DNA from: Nemophila menziesii
Taxonomy: Eukaryota > Streptophyta > Magnoliopsida > Boraginales > Hydrophyllaceae
DNA: 64,000 bases
Assembly: GCA_029959085.1 (NCBI GenBank)
Contig: JARWIR010000011.1
Span: 13,269,840-13,333,839, forward strand
Direction: 5' to 3'
The position numbers and the translations under genes are program-made. How positions within the stretch are numbered: the first letter of the stretch is position 1; every line of letters begins with the position of its first letter. Shown here in pieces: positions 21,141 through 33,510 of the stretch. The notes under the pieces are model-generated. The model was not told where the DNA came from and made no database searches. It worked only from the letters and a program-made list of their open reading frames with translations.

Positions 21141-23072
21141 TTGGAGAGGATTATCCGACATTAGGGCAAGAACTAAACACCTTAGGAAGTTCGACTTAGT
21201 TATAAAACAGGTGATAGACTGCTACTCTACCGAAAGTCATTGTTTCGTGATTGGGGGAAGAAAGCTGAAGATAACTGAGTGAGAGGTTAGGATAATATTA
21301 GGGATGGAATGTGGATTTGATCACTTACCTACCATGTTTAATAACAATGAAAACAACTGGACGACATGGTACCTGATGATATTCGGATATGTAGACGTAA
21401 TGAACTCCAAACACATCAAAAGGAGGATAAAAGACATATTCCGAACCTACGATAGTATAGAGCTTACAATGGAAGCAAATGAGGATATGGAAAAGTTACT
21501 CTCCATCCTCACATTAACCACTCGATGCATGACAGAAAGGAACTACCAAGCAACTCAGCAACATATAGCCATATGCCAGGACTTCGACAACTTAAAGAAT
21601 TATAACTGGGCATCAGAGATGCTCCAGTACATCCTGACCTCCATTAGAAATTGCTCAGATACAATGCGAGTTAAAGGAAGCTTACTTGTGATACTGGTAA
21701 GATGTTGTCTTTTTGAATGAAAATATCAAAATGATAATCGTATACTAATGTGTTTGATCTTGTAACCATGGTTCTTTGAACATGTGAATGTTGGAACAAT
21801 AAAGGATCCAGAGGCACCTCTGAGGTGCCTTAAGTGGTAATACGTGATAGGTGCCAAGTGAACTGATTTACATTCGTTCAAAAAGAAGAAGGTTAATAAC
21901 TATCTATTAACACCTTAATAAACTGAATATCATAAAAATCATGTGATGGAATTATCTAATAATATCTTGTTTGTATGCTTATAATAGATAAAGAAAAGGG
22001 AGTTAGTGCCTACAGAGGGAGAGATGGGTCGGATGGCTGCGTATGTAGAAAACATCGTTGAAAACATCATTGAGAACAACAATGCAAACAATATTGAAAA
22101 CAAAAATGAAAACAACATTGAAAACAACGAGGAGGAGGAAAATAATTACGAAGATAATGATGTAGTAATGAATGGGGAGAGGTGTTAGAAGCAAACAATG
22201 TTATAGGTGTGGTTGAAGAAGAAGGGTTAAATGACAACGATGTAGTTAACTCGGCCGAAGATGATACAATGGAGGGGGAAAGGATGATGTTGAGGACGAC
22301 ACGGATATGATCGATGGATGGTTAAATGATAACGTGGACGGGTTTATACGCCACGAATCTACAAAAAAGGATCAAGATAATGATAAGGAGAAAGAATCTG
22401 GTATGGTGGTGGATCCATCAAAAACTAATGTGAATGAGGAAGAAGAACATGCGGAACAATTTGATGATCGTTGCACATCTAAAATGAGACAGGTAACACC
22501 AAGAGCTGTCCAGAACATAGATGATTTAGTTTGATACAGTGCAGATAACGAACAATCCAATACGAGCTCGGGAGAGGAGATGGATATAGACGACTCAGTC
22601 GAAGATGGACCACCAAGAGGTGGTGAAGATACTGAGAAAAACGACATTGATATCCCAATAGAGACAAGTTTAGACACAGATGAGGAGGATAGAACAGAAA
22701 AAAATCCTGAAGTAAGATCATAACCAGCAAAAAAAGAATTACCCAACAAGGAGCTAGGACCTGTGATACATGATGCTCAGCCTAGTAGGTATAGATATGA
22801 CGGTCTAGGAAAAAATGGAGAAGATTCCACCGATCCAGTAGTATTAAAACTGCGAGCAAAATTGGTTGACTTGACAAATGAATTGAATATGTTAGTCGCG
22901 CAAGTACAAGAGTTGACTGAGGAGCGGAATGGTTATATTAACATAATTGCCACATATCAGGAGCAAGACAAAGCAGACAAAAAACTTTAGGCTAGGAGCG
23001 AGGAGCTGGAGAGAATAATAGAGAGTCTTAGGGATCAAATAAACAAAGAAGAAATCTAGTTGAGAGAACTGA
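21141..23072 (+). pseudogene. Transposon-type C48 (Ulp1) peptidase gene, N-terminal half, copy 1
   Basis: This is collinear with 50255-52164 and so is the N-terminal part of the same gene. The first domain (21304-21720) has KHIKRRIKDIF, MEKLLSILTLTTRCM and DFDNLKNYNWASEMLQYIL. It resembles the DUF1985-like domain that accompanies Ulp1 peptidases in plant transposons. An intron probably starts after LLVI. Next come an Asn/Glu-rich stretch (NIENKNENNIENNEEEENN, 22081-22150), an acidic region and a helical, coiled-coil-like segment (22763-22990). Several stops are present. The peptidase domain itself is lost at the junction at 23072. Confidence 0.65.
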
Positions 23073-23093
23073 GATCCAGTAGTATTAAAACTG
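23073..23093 (+). repeat. 21-bp filler duplication at a breakpoint
   Basis: The 21 bases beginning GATCCAGTAG and ending AAAACTG are an exact copy of 22832-22852, 241 bases upstream. They lie exactly between the Ulp1-type sequence and the gypsy fragment. Copy 2 of the gene lacks them here (52164 onward). This is the pattern of templated filler DNA at an end-joining repair site. Confidence 0.8.
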
Positions 23094-25739
23094 ATATCCA
23101 AATTAGTAGAGAACCCACTTAGGTATGAACTAGAGACAAGCTATGTAACTAGGAAAATGATAGGGGCGGTTCTTTGTTAGCCATTTGAGACCTTTTTAGC
23201 CTTCTGTCCCTTGTATTAGTATTATCCTTCTTAGCACAATTTTGAGCCTTGAAGCCTTTTTTTTGTCGCCACGATATAAGCTCATATCACCTTAGTTTAT
23301 TAGGCATTTCCATATGACCCTCACTTGAATCACTATCCTGAGACCTGTCTCGAGCTTGAGTTTGGGGTGGTGGGTCCATCTATGGGAAATCACATTGGGA
23401 GGGAATTATATGTGTTTGTATTGAGGCACAATTTCAGATGATATTATTAATCGTAGCCCTTTGCCGGGATTGAAAAAAAATTGAATCAAAAAAATTCTAT
23501 ACAGTAGAAACCGGAACCCAGCCATCACTAACCAGGAACCCGGTTGTCCACTGTACAAAAAAAAAGAAGAAAAAGAAAAGAAATGAAAAAAAGAAAATAA
23601 AGAAAGAAAAAAATATCCGGCAAAGTGGAAGTTTCTGGAAATCATCTCAGTATCAATTGGGTTAACATGGGGAAGCTAAATTAGCGCGTTAAATGGGTTG
23701 AGTGAGAACATTATTCGAATGTAAACTCAAGCTCATGGACAGTTCTTGATGGTAAGTGAGGAGAGATCCAAAAGCTCGCATCATATTTACCAAATATACA
23801 TACGACACCGTCCCTAAAACCATAAAATCCTCGTGATTACTAGGTGCATAGTGAGTTTATAATTCAGCTAATAGGGAATATACTAAGTGGAGCGTTCAAA
23901 GCGAGTGAGGATCAATGAACACCCTATAACCATCATATTGAGATAAGTACAAGCGTAACCTTCTAGCATTGTGAAGTTAATTTTAAGATTGATTTTATTT
24001 GTGTTTTATTTGGCATGATAAGTGTATGTGTATATTAATTCCTAATGTTTGTTATATGAGATTTATTTTAAGTGTTGCTTTGGGTGTATTTACTAGTTTC
24101 TGCATTTCTACATTCACCTTGGACCATTGTTTTTAATTTTACTTTGTCAGGACGACAAAGGTTTGAGTTTAGGGTCTTGATGTCTCCTATTTTGTTCTAA
24201 TTATATGCCCTTAGGATACATCATTTTGGGTGATTATTTGACTAATTTGATAGACTTTTAGTGTTAATTCGTTATATTTCATTTTTCCTCCTTAGAATTT
24301 AGTATTTTTCATTTATTAAGTTTTTGCATGTTAAATGGGTTGTTTTAGTGCAAAGTTTGTAGGTCCATGATGCTAGCAAGGAGAGGAATCAAGAATTAAA
24401 GTTTTAGATCGTGTAAGGAAGTCAAAGGCGAGAAGAAATATCCCGAAGAGTTGACAAGTCGAAGCTGCAAATCTGGAAGGTTGATGTTAATTGCTTATTT
24501 CGAGCTACTTAGGCGTGGATTCAGCCTCTTCGTTGTAAAGAATATTTGTTCCTTATCGAGATACAAAGATTTAACAAGTTGAACGGGTCAATTCGATGTT
24601 TTTTGAGAAAGTTACAGTCATTTTAGTGAAGGTGTACACCTGTTAAGGGATTTGTAATTAAAGATTGGACTTGAGCTTTTTAATATTTCACTAATTCACT
24701 TAAGTAAGAGCCCAAATCCGATTTTCACCATATAAATAGACCTTTGGACTTTTATTAACACACAACTTAATTCGTACAAGTCAGAAGAGCCAGAGGGAAA
24801 GCCAGAAGTAAGGAAAGGGAGAAAGCTAAGAGCTGGAGAAAGTCATCTTCTCCAAATCCAAGCCAAACCCAATTCCCTAATTAGGTTCTTTTATTATTTT
24901 ATTTCTGTAAAACATGAATTCCTTTAATTTTATTTCCTTAGATTTTATTTTATGAGCTAAATTTAATTGTACTTGAGAATCGCGAATTGGGCAGAACCCT
25001 AACTTAATTAATTTATGTTTTCCTAATTTGGGATTTCTTAATTTAAATTGAATTCGTTATTTATGTTGGTTTTTATTTTATGCTTGAATTATTATCTTTG
25101 GAGTCATGAACTAAGGGTAATTTTAGTATCTAGGCTATTCAATATAGTGGCGTATTGATCACCTTGACAGGCGTTTAGATATATAACTAGGTAATTGTCG
25201 TTGGTATTCGCCAATGACCTTGACAGGCTTGACTAACCAATAGCCAATGCGGTAAGTAATTGAACCATCTTAAAGTAGTTTTAATCATCCTAACGGAGTT
25301 TAGAATACCGTAAGAGAGCTTTTAGGTCCACCCTGACGGGGGCTAAGAAACTTTAGAATCCCGACTAGCATAATGATAACGAATCAACCATTAACAGAAA
25401 ACATTAATTAAGAAGGTTTAGGTGAAGCCTTAGCGAGACTCAAGTACTACTTCTGTCCTTGCGTCCAACTATTTTACTTGCATTATTTTCATTTCAGTTT
25501 AATTAATTTAGTCTTTAATTTTTCATCTTATTTCTTAAAACAAAAACCCAAACAAACTTTTATATCATTTACTTTTTTGTACGTGCAATTATATAACTAT
25601 TTGATCCACACCTGAGTTGTACCTAATTCGTCCCGTCTAACGAATCCGATTTATCGGTTTATTACTTGGACAACCGTACACTTGCGGTTTGTGAGTCCTC
25701 AACTTTAGCACTTTATTTTATAACACACAAGAACCCACC
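23094..25739 (+). mobile_element. 5'-truncated Athila fragment, plus strand
   Basis: This is only the 3' non-coding region and 3' LTR of an A-like element, in the opposite orientation to A. 23094-24160 corresponds to the reverse complement of the 2955-3790 region of A, including 'tttgagtttggggtggtggg' and the rev-comp of the CCGG cluster (23505-23552). A PPT-like tract (GTTTGAGTTTAGGGTCT) ends at 24177. The coding part is missing. The right end abuts copia integrase sequence at 25741. Confidence 0.85.
24178..25739 (+). repeat. 3' LTR of the truncated Athila fragment
   Basis: It starts TGATGTCTCC and ends in AGAACCCACC, with the expected final CA apparently altered. It is about 1.56 kb. The TATA box TATAAATA is at 24731-24738. 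The inverted repeat at the start (24178-24186 with 24215-24223) has one mismatch. It aligns with the reverse complements of the LTRs at 155-2954 and 18326-19911. Confidence 0.85.
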
Positions 25740-25740
25740 T

Positions 25741-28306
25741 GCTTCTCGGTCTAAAATCAATTGAATTTGATCTTTGTGAAGATTGTATTTTTGGGAAGCA
25801 GAAACGAGTTAGCTTCACAAAGGTTGGAAGAACGCCAAAGTCTCACACACTTGAATTGGTGCACACTGATGTGTCCGGTCCTACTCAGGTTCCTTCTCTT
25901 GGAGGCTCTGTTTATTCTTTTACCTCCATTGATGACTGTACAAGAAAGTTATAGGTTTATTCCATGAAAAATAAATCTGACGTGTTTGAAATATTTTAAA
26001 AGTGGAGAGCTCTTGTTGAGAATGAGACATGGTTGAATTAAAATGTTTGAGGTCAGATAATGGAGTAGAACACTGCAGAAAGGAGTTTGAAGACTACTTC
26101 TCAAAAAATGGAATTAGAAGGGAGAAAACTTTTCCACGTACTCTCCAACAAAATGGCGTAGCTGAACGCATGAACCTGACCATTGTGGAGAGAGCTAGAA
26201 GTATGAGACTCCATGCTGGATTGCCAAAACAATTTTGGGCAGATGCAATTAGTACCGCGACATATTTGATAAACAGAGGGCCTTTAGTACCTTTGGATGG
26301 GGGAATTCCTGAGGAAGCTTGGACCATAAAAGAGGTAAACTTTTCTCATTTAAAAGTTTTTGGTTGTACCTCTTACGTTCATATTGCTCCCGAAAATAGA
26401 AATAAACTTGATTCTAAATCTAGAAAATGCACTTTCATTGGTTATGGTATCGATGAGTTTGGGTACCACTTTTGGGATAAAGTTAATCGAGAAATTATTA
26501 GAAGCAGGGATGTTTTTTTTAATAAAAATAATCGATACAAGGATATAAACCCATGTAAATTAGTGCAAGAGTCTGATAAATAGTATATTGAGATGGATGA
26601 AATTCCAAACAAGAATGTTCTAAAAACTCAAGATACAAACATTGGTGCGGAACCCACTACACCTCCTACCAAGGTTTGGAGGTCTACTAGAGTTCGTAGA
26701 GCTCGAGACCATTTTCCCCATCTCTTCCTTATTTATTGTTTACTGATGATTGTGAACCAGAATGTTTTGAAGAATCTTTGCAGGTTGAAGCCAAAATCAA
26801 GTGGAATAAAACAATGGACGGGGAAATGCGATCTCTACAATCTAATCAGACTTGGGATCTAGTGGAACCGCCAAAGCAAAAGAAGGAACTTCACAACAAA
26901 TGGGCATACAAGCTAAAAAAGGAACATGGTGGTTCACAACGTTATAAAGCCAGGTTAGTGGTGAAAGGTTTCGAGCAAAAAGAAGGTATTAACTATACTG
27001 AAATATTTGCACCGGTTGTGAAGATGACTACTATTAGAGTTGTTATAAAGATTGTTGCTGTTAAGGATATATGTTTAGAACAACTAGACGTCAAAATCGC
27101 TTTTCTTCATGGAGATCTTGACGAATATATTTACATGCATCAAACAGAAGGATATATACAAGTGGGCACTGAGAAGTTGGTGTGTAAGTTGAAAAAAAGT
27201 TTCTATCGACTAAAATAAGCTCCGAGGTAGTGGTATTCGAAGTTTGAAAACTTCATGATTCGGAATGGTTACATGAAATGTGACTCGTATCATTGTTATT
27301 TTTACAATGAGTTTAACAATTCATTTATTATACTACTCTTGTATGTAGATGACATGCTTGTTGCAGGATCAGATATGAAAGAAATTGAAAAACTGAAGAT
27401 GGATCTATCCACATAATTTTTTATGAAAGATTTGGGGTCAACTAAACAAATAATTGGGATGAAGATATATATATAAATAGAGATAAAAGAGAAATCCGGT
27501 TATCTCAAGCTGACTATGTGGACAAAATCTTGAAAAGATTCAATATGGAAAATTCCAAACCTGTTAGCACTCCATTGGCAGCTTATTTCAAGTTATTGAG
27601 GGAAGAAGGTCATGTTACAGTTGAAGACAATGAGTATATGTCTAAAGTCCCTTATTCTTCAGCCATAGGAAGTTTGATGTATGTTATGGTGTGCACAAGA
27701 CCAGACATTGCACACGCAGTGGGAGTAGTCAGTAGATTTATGAGTAATCCAGGGAAAGCTCATTGGCAAGCAATCAAGTGGATATTCAGATCCTTGAAAG
27801 CTACATCAGATTGGGCATTATGTTTTGGAGGACCAGAGGTTTGTCTGCGCGGCTATGTTGATTCAGATTTGGATGGTGACTTTGATGGAAGAAGGAGCAC
27901 TACTGGATATGTGTTTACCCTTGGTAGTGCAACAATCAGTTGGATTTCTCAGTTACAAAAGGTAGTTGCCCTTTCTACCACAGAGGCATAGTATATTGCA
28001 GCTACAGAAGCTAGCAAGGAAATGATTTGGCTCAAAGGCTTAATGGAGGAAATAGACATGGATCAAGGAAATAGCAAGTTGTACAGTGATAGTCAAAGTG
28101 CAATTCAACTTGCTAGGAATTCTACATTTCACAAGAGGACTAAGCATATCGGGAAGAATTATAATTTCATTCGATCTCATCTTGAGGATGGGATATTGAG
28201 TCTAGAGAAGATCCATACAAGTGAGAATCCCGCAGATATGTTCACTAAGGTGGTTACGATCGAGAAATTGATCTACTGTGCGGTTTCAATTGGCCTTCAA
28301 GGATAG
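25741..28306 (+). pseudogene. Ty1/copia pol (integrase, RT, RNase H), copy 2
   Basis: The frame enters in the GAG-pre-integrase segment (CEDCIFGKQKRVSF). It runs through integrase (VHTDVSGP, SIDDCTRK, RSDNGVEH, NGVAERMNLTIVERARSM; the DDE residues can be read), the RT linker (WAYKLKKEHGGS), RT (KARLVVKGFEQKEGINY, LLLYVDDMLVAGSD) and RNase H (ARPDIAHAV-like CTRPDIAHAVGVVSRFM, DSDLDGDFDGRRSTTGY, SDSQSAIQLA). It ends PADMFTKVV and IGLQG at 28306. Stops occur at about 25998, 26582, 27217, 27415 and 27990, together with several frame changes. The 5' part (LTR, gag, protease) is missing. The truncated Athila LTR lies there instead. Confidence 0.88.
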
Positions 28307-28372
28307 AAGGTGGTTTGAGGTTCGTTTCGTGTTCATATGATGGTCAAGCGCAGTTGGTTAATGGATAAGTCT

Positions 28373-29928
28373 TGGTGGGTCCTCGTGTGTTATGAAATAA
28401 TGCGAATAAATTTGAGGACTCACAAACCGAAAGTGTACGGTTGTCCAAGTAGTAAACCAATAAATCAGATTCGTTCTCAGGGACGCATTAGGTACAACTC
28501 TAGTGTGAATGAAATAGTGGATTAATTGCAAGACGGAAAATTAAAAGATATAAAGTTTGTTTGTGTTTTTGTTCAATAACAAAGATGCAAAAATAAAGTA
28601 AATGCTAAATTAACTAAACTGAAATGAAAACAATGCAAATAAAGGAATTGGACACAAGAGAAGAAGTAGTACTTGAGTCTCGCAAGGGTTTAACCTAAAC
28701 CTTCTTAATTAATGTTTTCTGTTAATGGATGAACTGTTATATTTGTGCTAAACCCCCGTTAGGGTGGACTTAGGAGCTCTCCTACGGTATTATAAACTTC
28801 GTCAGGATGATTACAACTACTTAAAATGGTTCAAGTTCTTTACCTCATTGGCTATTGGTTAGTCAAGTCTGTCAAGGTCATTGGAGAATATCAACGATAG
28901 TTACCTAGGTCTGTATCTAAACCCCCCGTCAAGGTGATCACTACGCCACTATAGTGAATAGCCTAGATTCTAAAAATTACCCTTAGTTCATGACTCTAAA
29001 GATAATAATTCAAGAATGAAATAAAAACCAACACAAAATATCGAATTTAATTTAAATACTTAAATCGCAAATCGGAAAAACATAAATTAATCAAGTTGGG
29101 TTCAACCCAATATGCGATTCTCAAGTACAAATGGAAATAAGCTCATAACAGAAAGAAAAAACTAACGATATAAAATTAAATGGACTCGTGTTTGATTACA
29201 GAAATAAAAGATAGAACCTAATTATAGATTGGGTTTGGCTGTGATTTGGAGATGATGACTTTCTCCAACTCTTAACATTCTCCTTTTCCTTGCTTCTGAC
29301 TTTCTCTCTGGCGTTTTTTCATTGTGAAAATTGAGTTGTGTGTAAAATAAAAGTCAAAAGGTCTATTTATAAGCTCAAAATCGGACTTGGGTTTTACTTA
29401 AGTGAATTAGTGAAATATTAAAAAGTGCAAGTCCAATCTTTTAATCAGAATGGTGTGCAACCCCTGGTAAAATGGTTGTAACTTTCTCAAATAACTTCAA
29501 ATTGACCTGTTCAACTTGCTAAATCTTCATAACTAAATAAGGAATAGATCCTCTTCACGGCTCAAAGGCTGAATCCACGCCTAAGTAGCTCAAAATTAGC
29601 AATTAATATCAGCCTTCCAGATTTGCAGCTTTCCTAATCAACTCTTCGGTTTATCTTTTCTTGCCTTTGACTTCTCTACTCGATCTAAGACTTTACTTCT
29701 CGATTCCTCTCCTTGTATTGGTGCTCCCTAGCATCCGTAGACCTACAAACTTTGCACTAAAAACAACCAATATAACGTGCAAAAGCTTTATAAGTGAAAA
29801 ATAATAAATTCCAACGAGGGAAAATAGAATATAACGAACTAATCCTAAAAATCTATCATATTAGTCAACTATTCACCTAAAAAGTTGTTTCCTAAGGGAA
29901 TAAAATTAGTACAAAAAGGGAGACATCA
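28373..29928 (-). mobile_element. Athila solo LTR in copia copy 2, at the same target site as element A
   Basis: This is 1556 bp. It starts TGGTGGGTCC and ends GGGAGACATCA, with the perfect target duplication AGTCT at 28368-28372 and 29929-29933. It is the same family, same orientation and same copia position as element A in copy 1 (AGTCT/GGTCT). It has lost a short part of the block after 'tatttgtgcta' (about 28750) compared with the other LTRs. Confidence 0.92.
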
Positions 29929-30354
29929 AGTCTCCAAGTGGGAGAATGTTATATTTATGGAGACTTACTGGATGGAGACCAAGTAACTTTCGTTATAAAA
30001 AACTTTATTACCTAATTTAGTTTTTCTTATGCTCCAAGTTGTCATGGATACCAAGTTATTTTTTGGCTCCAAGTTGTCTTGGACACCAAGTTAATATGTA
30101 GTGTCTGTGTAGGAATTATATAGAGTTGTGAGAGACTAACAAAGTGAGTGTGAGTGATACACATGTGAGAAAATATAAGAGTGATTCTTGTAGAACATAG
30201 AAGAGGGTTGTTCTTCTTGTTCAAGGTTTTCTATATTATAGTGAAACGGTGTGAACCTCCGTGGATGTAGGCAATTTGCAGAACCACGTAAATATTGTAT
30301 CTATTTTATAATTCTATCATTCTTTCATCTCTGTTTTATTTTTTCTTCCCAACA
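29929..30354 (+). mobile_element. Copia copy 2: 3' untranslated end and 3' LTR
   Basis: The polypurine tract AAGTGGGAGAA is followed by the LTR from TGTTATATTT (29947) to CCCAACA (30354), 408 bp. It aligns with 19930-20347. It lacks about 20 bases around 30095 that copy 1 has. Confidence 0.85.
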
Positions 30355-30431
30355 ACCAGTACGTCTAGGCCCTATCATTTAGAGTTAGAAGAAATCCAGA
30401 AGATTAATAATATAATAGTGTATTATTGCAG

Positions 30432-30700
30432 CTTCCTCGACTGTACAACGTATACAAGGATACGGGTATTGTAACTTCATTTCAGAACCTTCTTGACAAT
30501 GTTTTTCTTCCTCTCTTTGAAGTTACTGTTGATCCAGATTAAAATCCTGACTTGCATCTCTTCTTGAAACAGGTAATATCATGGACAAAAGGATGTTTAA
30601 GAATTATATTTCTAACCTTATTGACATGCTTAAATTACAGGTAGTTGGATTTGATTTAGTGGATGATGAGATTAAGAATTCAGAGGATTATTGGGACCTA
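30432..30700 (+). pseudogene. AMP deaminase gene fragment, copy 2
   Basis: This is the same partial gene as 20424-20690. An exon after an acceptor (ttgcag) encodes LPRLYNVYKDTGIVTSFQN and FLKQ. An intron follows at 30573-30640, then VVGFDLVDDE. This copy is closer to the known protein (YKD, LPLFEV, FLKQ) than copy 1. It shares the TAA after VDPD, so the stop predates the duplication. It is cut off by the insertion at 30742 shortly after the second exon starts. Confidence 0.85.
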
Positions 30701-30741
30701 TACTGAACTTTTTGCATAATATAGGACCTATAGTAAACTTT

Positions 30742-31513
30742 TGTAGGAAAAATAATAATATAACTAGTTAATAGAGAAATGGAGTTCCAAAAGAAAAACA
30801 AAAGATAATTTTCAATTAAAGTAACACTACACTATTACAATAAATTGAAAATAACGAAAACTTACACGGAATAAAGAAAAGATTACACGGTATATAATTT
30901 GCGTTAAAAAGATATTCCGGTCATGCCGGTTATCTCTAACAAATTCTACTCTAAATTATATCAGAAATTTGAGAAAGAAGTAGAGTAGTCTTTTCTGGTT
31001 CTTAGTTTTCGTCTACAAACTATTCTATATTCTATATTCTATTCTCTATAGAACAACTTTTTTCTATTCTCTCTAGGATGATTTTTCCATTCTCTCTAGA
31101 ATATTTTCTTTTCTCTTCTCTAGAAATGAAAGTGACAAAGTCACTATTTATAGAATATATGGCAAGACAAAAAACCGTCACTTAAATGCCTATTCAATGG
31201 TCATTAAAGCTAGCCGTTTTATTTTTCCCACCAAGTCTTTGTAACTCATGAAACCGCCGAATTGAATAGCCATAAATATTTGTCGGTTTTTATTTTATTC
31301 TCCATTTTCTAGATGAAACTTTTAACACATAAAAAGTTTTCCTACTTTTCCAAAGAGAAAGAAAGAATAAATAAAATAAAATTCTTCAATTCCAACAATT
31401 TCTTCTCCAATTTTAAGGTGGGACTATTAGAACACAAATAGTTTTTTCCCACTTCTCCAAAGAGCATGAAAGAATTAATAAATTAAATTATTATTCATTT
31501 AATAATTCCAACA
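30742..31513 (-). repeat. 3' LTR of the small copia-like element
   Basis: This is 772 bp. On its own strand it starts TGTTGGAATTATT and ends TTTTTCCTACA. It is nearly identical to 33511-34271. Confidence 0.9.
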
Positions 31514-31985
31514 ATCCCCCACTCAGGTTCTTTGGGAGAAAAGGTGAACAGGTTTCCGTAAATACCAACATTTAGGTGAATTGTACTTAAGTGGCAATAT
31601 CTTTCGATTTGAATTGACACGTAGTGAAGTGAGGCAACCACCAAAAACATATCAAGTGAACGTACTCTTGAATTTGAATGTTTTTGATCGAGACCCTCAC
31701 AGCACATACTCTACCCTTCTGATAGTTACAAATCCCCCAAACATCACCCTTTCCTTACACATAGGTGATCTCCAAGAGCGTCTTGTCACATTAGCTGACC
31801 CCTCTCAGATTCTTAGATCATTAAGAGCAATAAAGCTCAACCTCATTATGTGTCTTGCTAATTCATCAAGTCCTTTCTCTTAAGGACCACCCTTTTACGG
31901 GATGTGAATTTGTGATGAGTCTAACAACTCATCCCTTAGGAACATCAAGGACGTCTCTTTGTAGTCATATTATGCGCAATATACA

Positions 31986-32240
31986 AAAACCTCAACGGTG
32001 AATTCATCAAGTCCGTCTCAAAAGGACCACCACACATGGCTATGAATTCATTAAGTATGAGGAATATACAACAGCCTAAACGGTGAATTTATCAAGCCCG
32101 TCTTAATAGGACCACCACACATGGCTATGAATTCATTAAGTTTGAGCATTATATAACAACCTCAACGGTGAATTCATCAAGTCTGTCTCAATAGGACCAC
32201 CACGCATGGCTATGAATTCATTAAGTTTTAATTTGCTCAT
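31986..32240. repeat. 85-bp tandem repeat, three copies
   Basis: Three units start at about 31986, 32071 and 32156, with the anchor AACGGTGAATT at 31994, 32079 and 32164. Each contains 'gaccaccaca' and 'atggctatgaattcattaag'. A partial, more diverged unit lies at about 31859-31900. The array lies in the internal region of the small LTR element where pol should be. I see no reading frame through it. Confidence 0.85.
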
Positions 32241-33119
32241 GTACGCACAATTTACACTATATAAATAGGAAGTTAGTGCATCATATAGATCAATAGTACC
32301 TCTCCCGTACTTTATTAAATGACAAAATAATAACCCAATGGTCACCACTTGAGTTTCTTTACAATTTGGACAATACCAAGTTGAGTATAGTTCATTAAGA
32401 ATATCATAATCATTATAATTATTAATTTATATTCATTAAGGGGTACATCCCCCCACAATTCTCTTATTCATGAATACTAATTTTATAAGGATTTTTTTTC
32501 CCAAACATTATGTCAACGGAGTCAAACCTTTTCAACACGGTGAGACTAACTAAGGTAAATTCCATTAGTTACTCAAATGAATTTTTTTCCTTAGGATCAT
32601 CTTCTCCCACATCTTTTATTCACAAATAAAAGAATCAAAGAAGTCAGACCCATGAATGAAAGTACCAAAAGTGGATCATGTCGTACACATATTGATAAAA
32701 GTGTAGCACAAACCGATCCATCTTTTATTAGGATACTATTTCATTAACACGGTGCCCGTTTAAAAAATAGAAAACAATTACCTTAGTTTTCAAACTTTAT
32801 CCCCTTAATCCAAAACCACCAACCCTTCATATTGCACCATATAGATCTCTTCACATAGATCTTCATTCACACATATATATATATTTAATATCCAATTGAT
32901 ATATATTCATGTTTGTGAATGAAATTTAGGGCAACAAGAGGTAAAAAGTTTTAATATAAGGGGCCAAAGTAATTCTTAAACTCATTAAAACGTGGAAACC
33001 TAAGGACTTATCCATGAGTCAATTCACTTTTCGACTTGTATGAGACTAATTAGATCTTGTAAGGGTCATTTCCCGGTGACGTACTTATTCTCATCAGAAT
33101 CATCACCCTCATGCCTTTT

Positions 33120-33452
33120 CTAAACCGTTTCACAGATAGTCTTTGTTGACTTCTCAACGGTACACAAATAAAAGTTGGGGTTCGTCACATTATCCAAGAT
33201 CCATCCTCTAACCACTGAATTAGCTTTCTTGAACCCAATTTTTAGAGCCAGAAACCTAGCATGTAGTTCTTTGGTATATTCCCCATTGGCCTCAATGGCA
33301 GGGAGTACCTTGAGAACGGCAAGGTCTAGTTCATGTTGTTCAAGACATATCAGTGGCTTTTGTGCCCAACGTTTGTAGTTGGAACCATTGAAAGGCTCCA
33401 ACATAGTCACGTCGGAAAAGACATTTGCATTCAATAATGAAGCAACTGCCAA
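33120..33452 (-). pseudogene. Copia gag fragment in the small LTR element
   Basis: This is 110 codons with the copia gag N-terminus pattern: MLEPFNGSNYKRWAQKPLICL, then ARFLALKIGFKKAN. The motif 'F.G.NY.RW..K' is typical of the DUF4219/UBN2 gag family. It ends at a TAG, and downstream frames are closed. It starts about 60 bp inside the 5' LTR. There is no zinc knuckle. Confidence 0.65.
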
Positions 33453-33510
33453 GATAGGAAAACCATTTCAAAAAAACAACCAGTGATATAAAAGTAATAT
33501 CTTTTTAAAT

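Noticed and set aside
22372..22749. 125-codon Ser-rich frame on the minus strand
   Set aside because: It is antisense to the acidic region of the Ulp1-type gene. Acidic codons read backwards give Ser and Leu.
31986..32240. CRISPR-like array
   Set aside because: Three 85-bp direct tandem units without spacers, in a plant retroelement.
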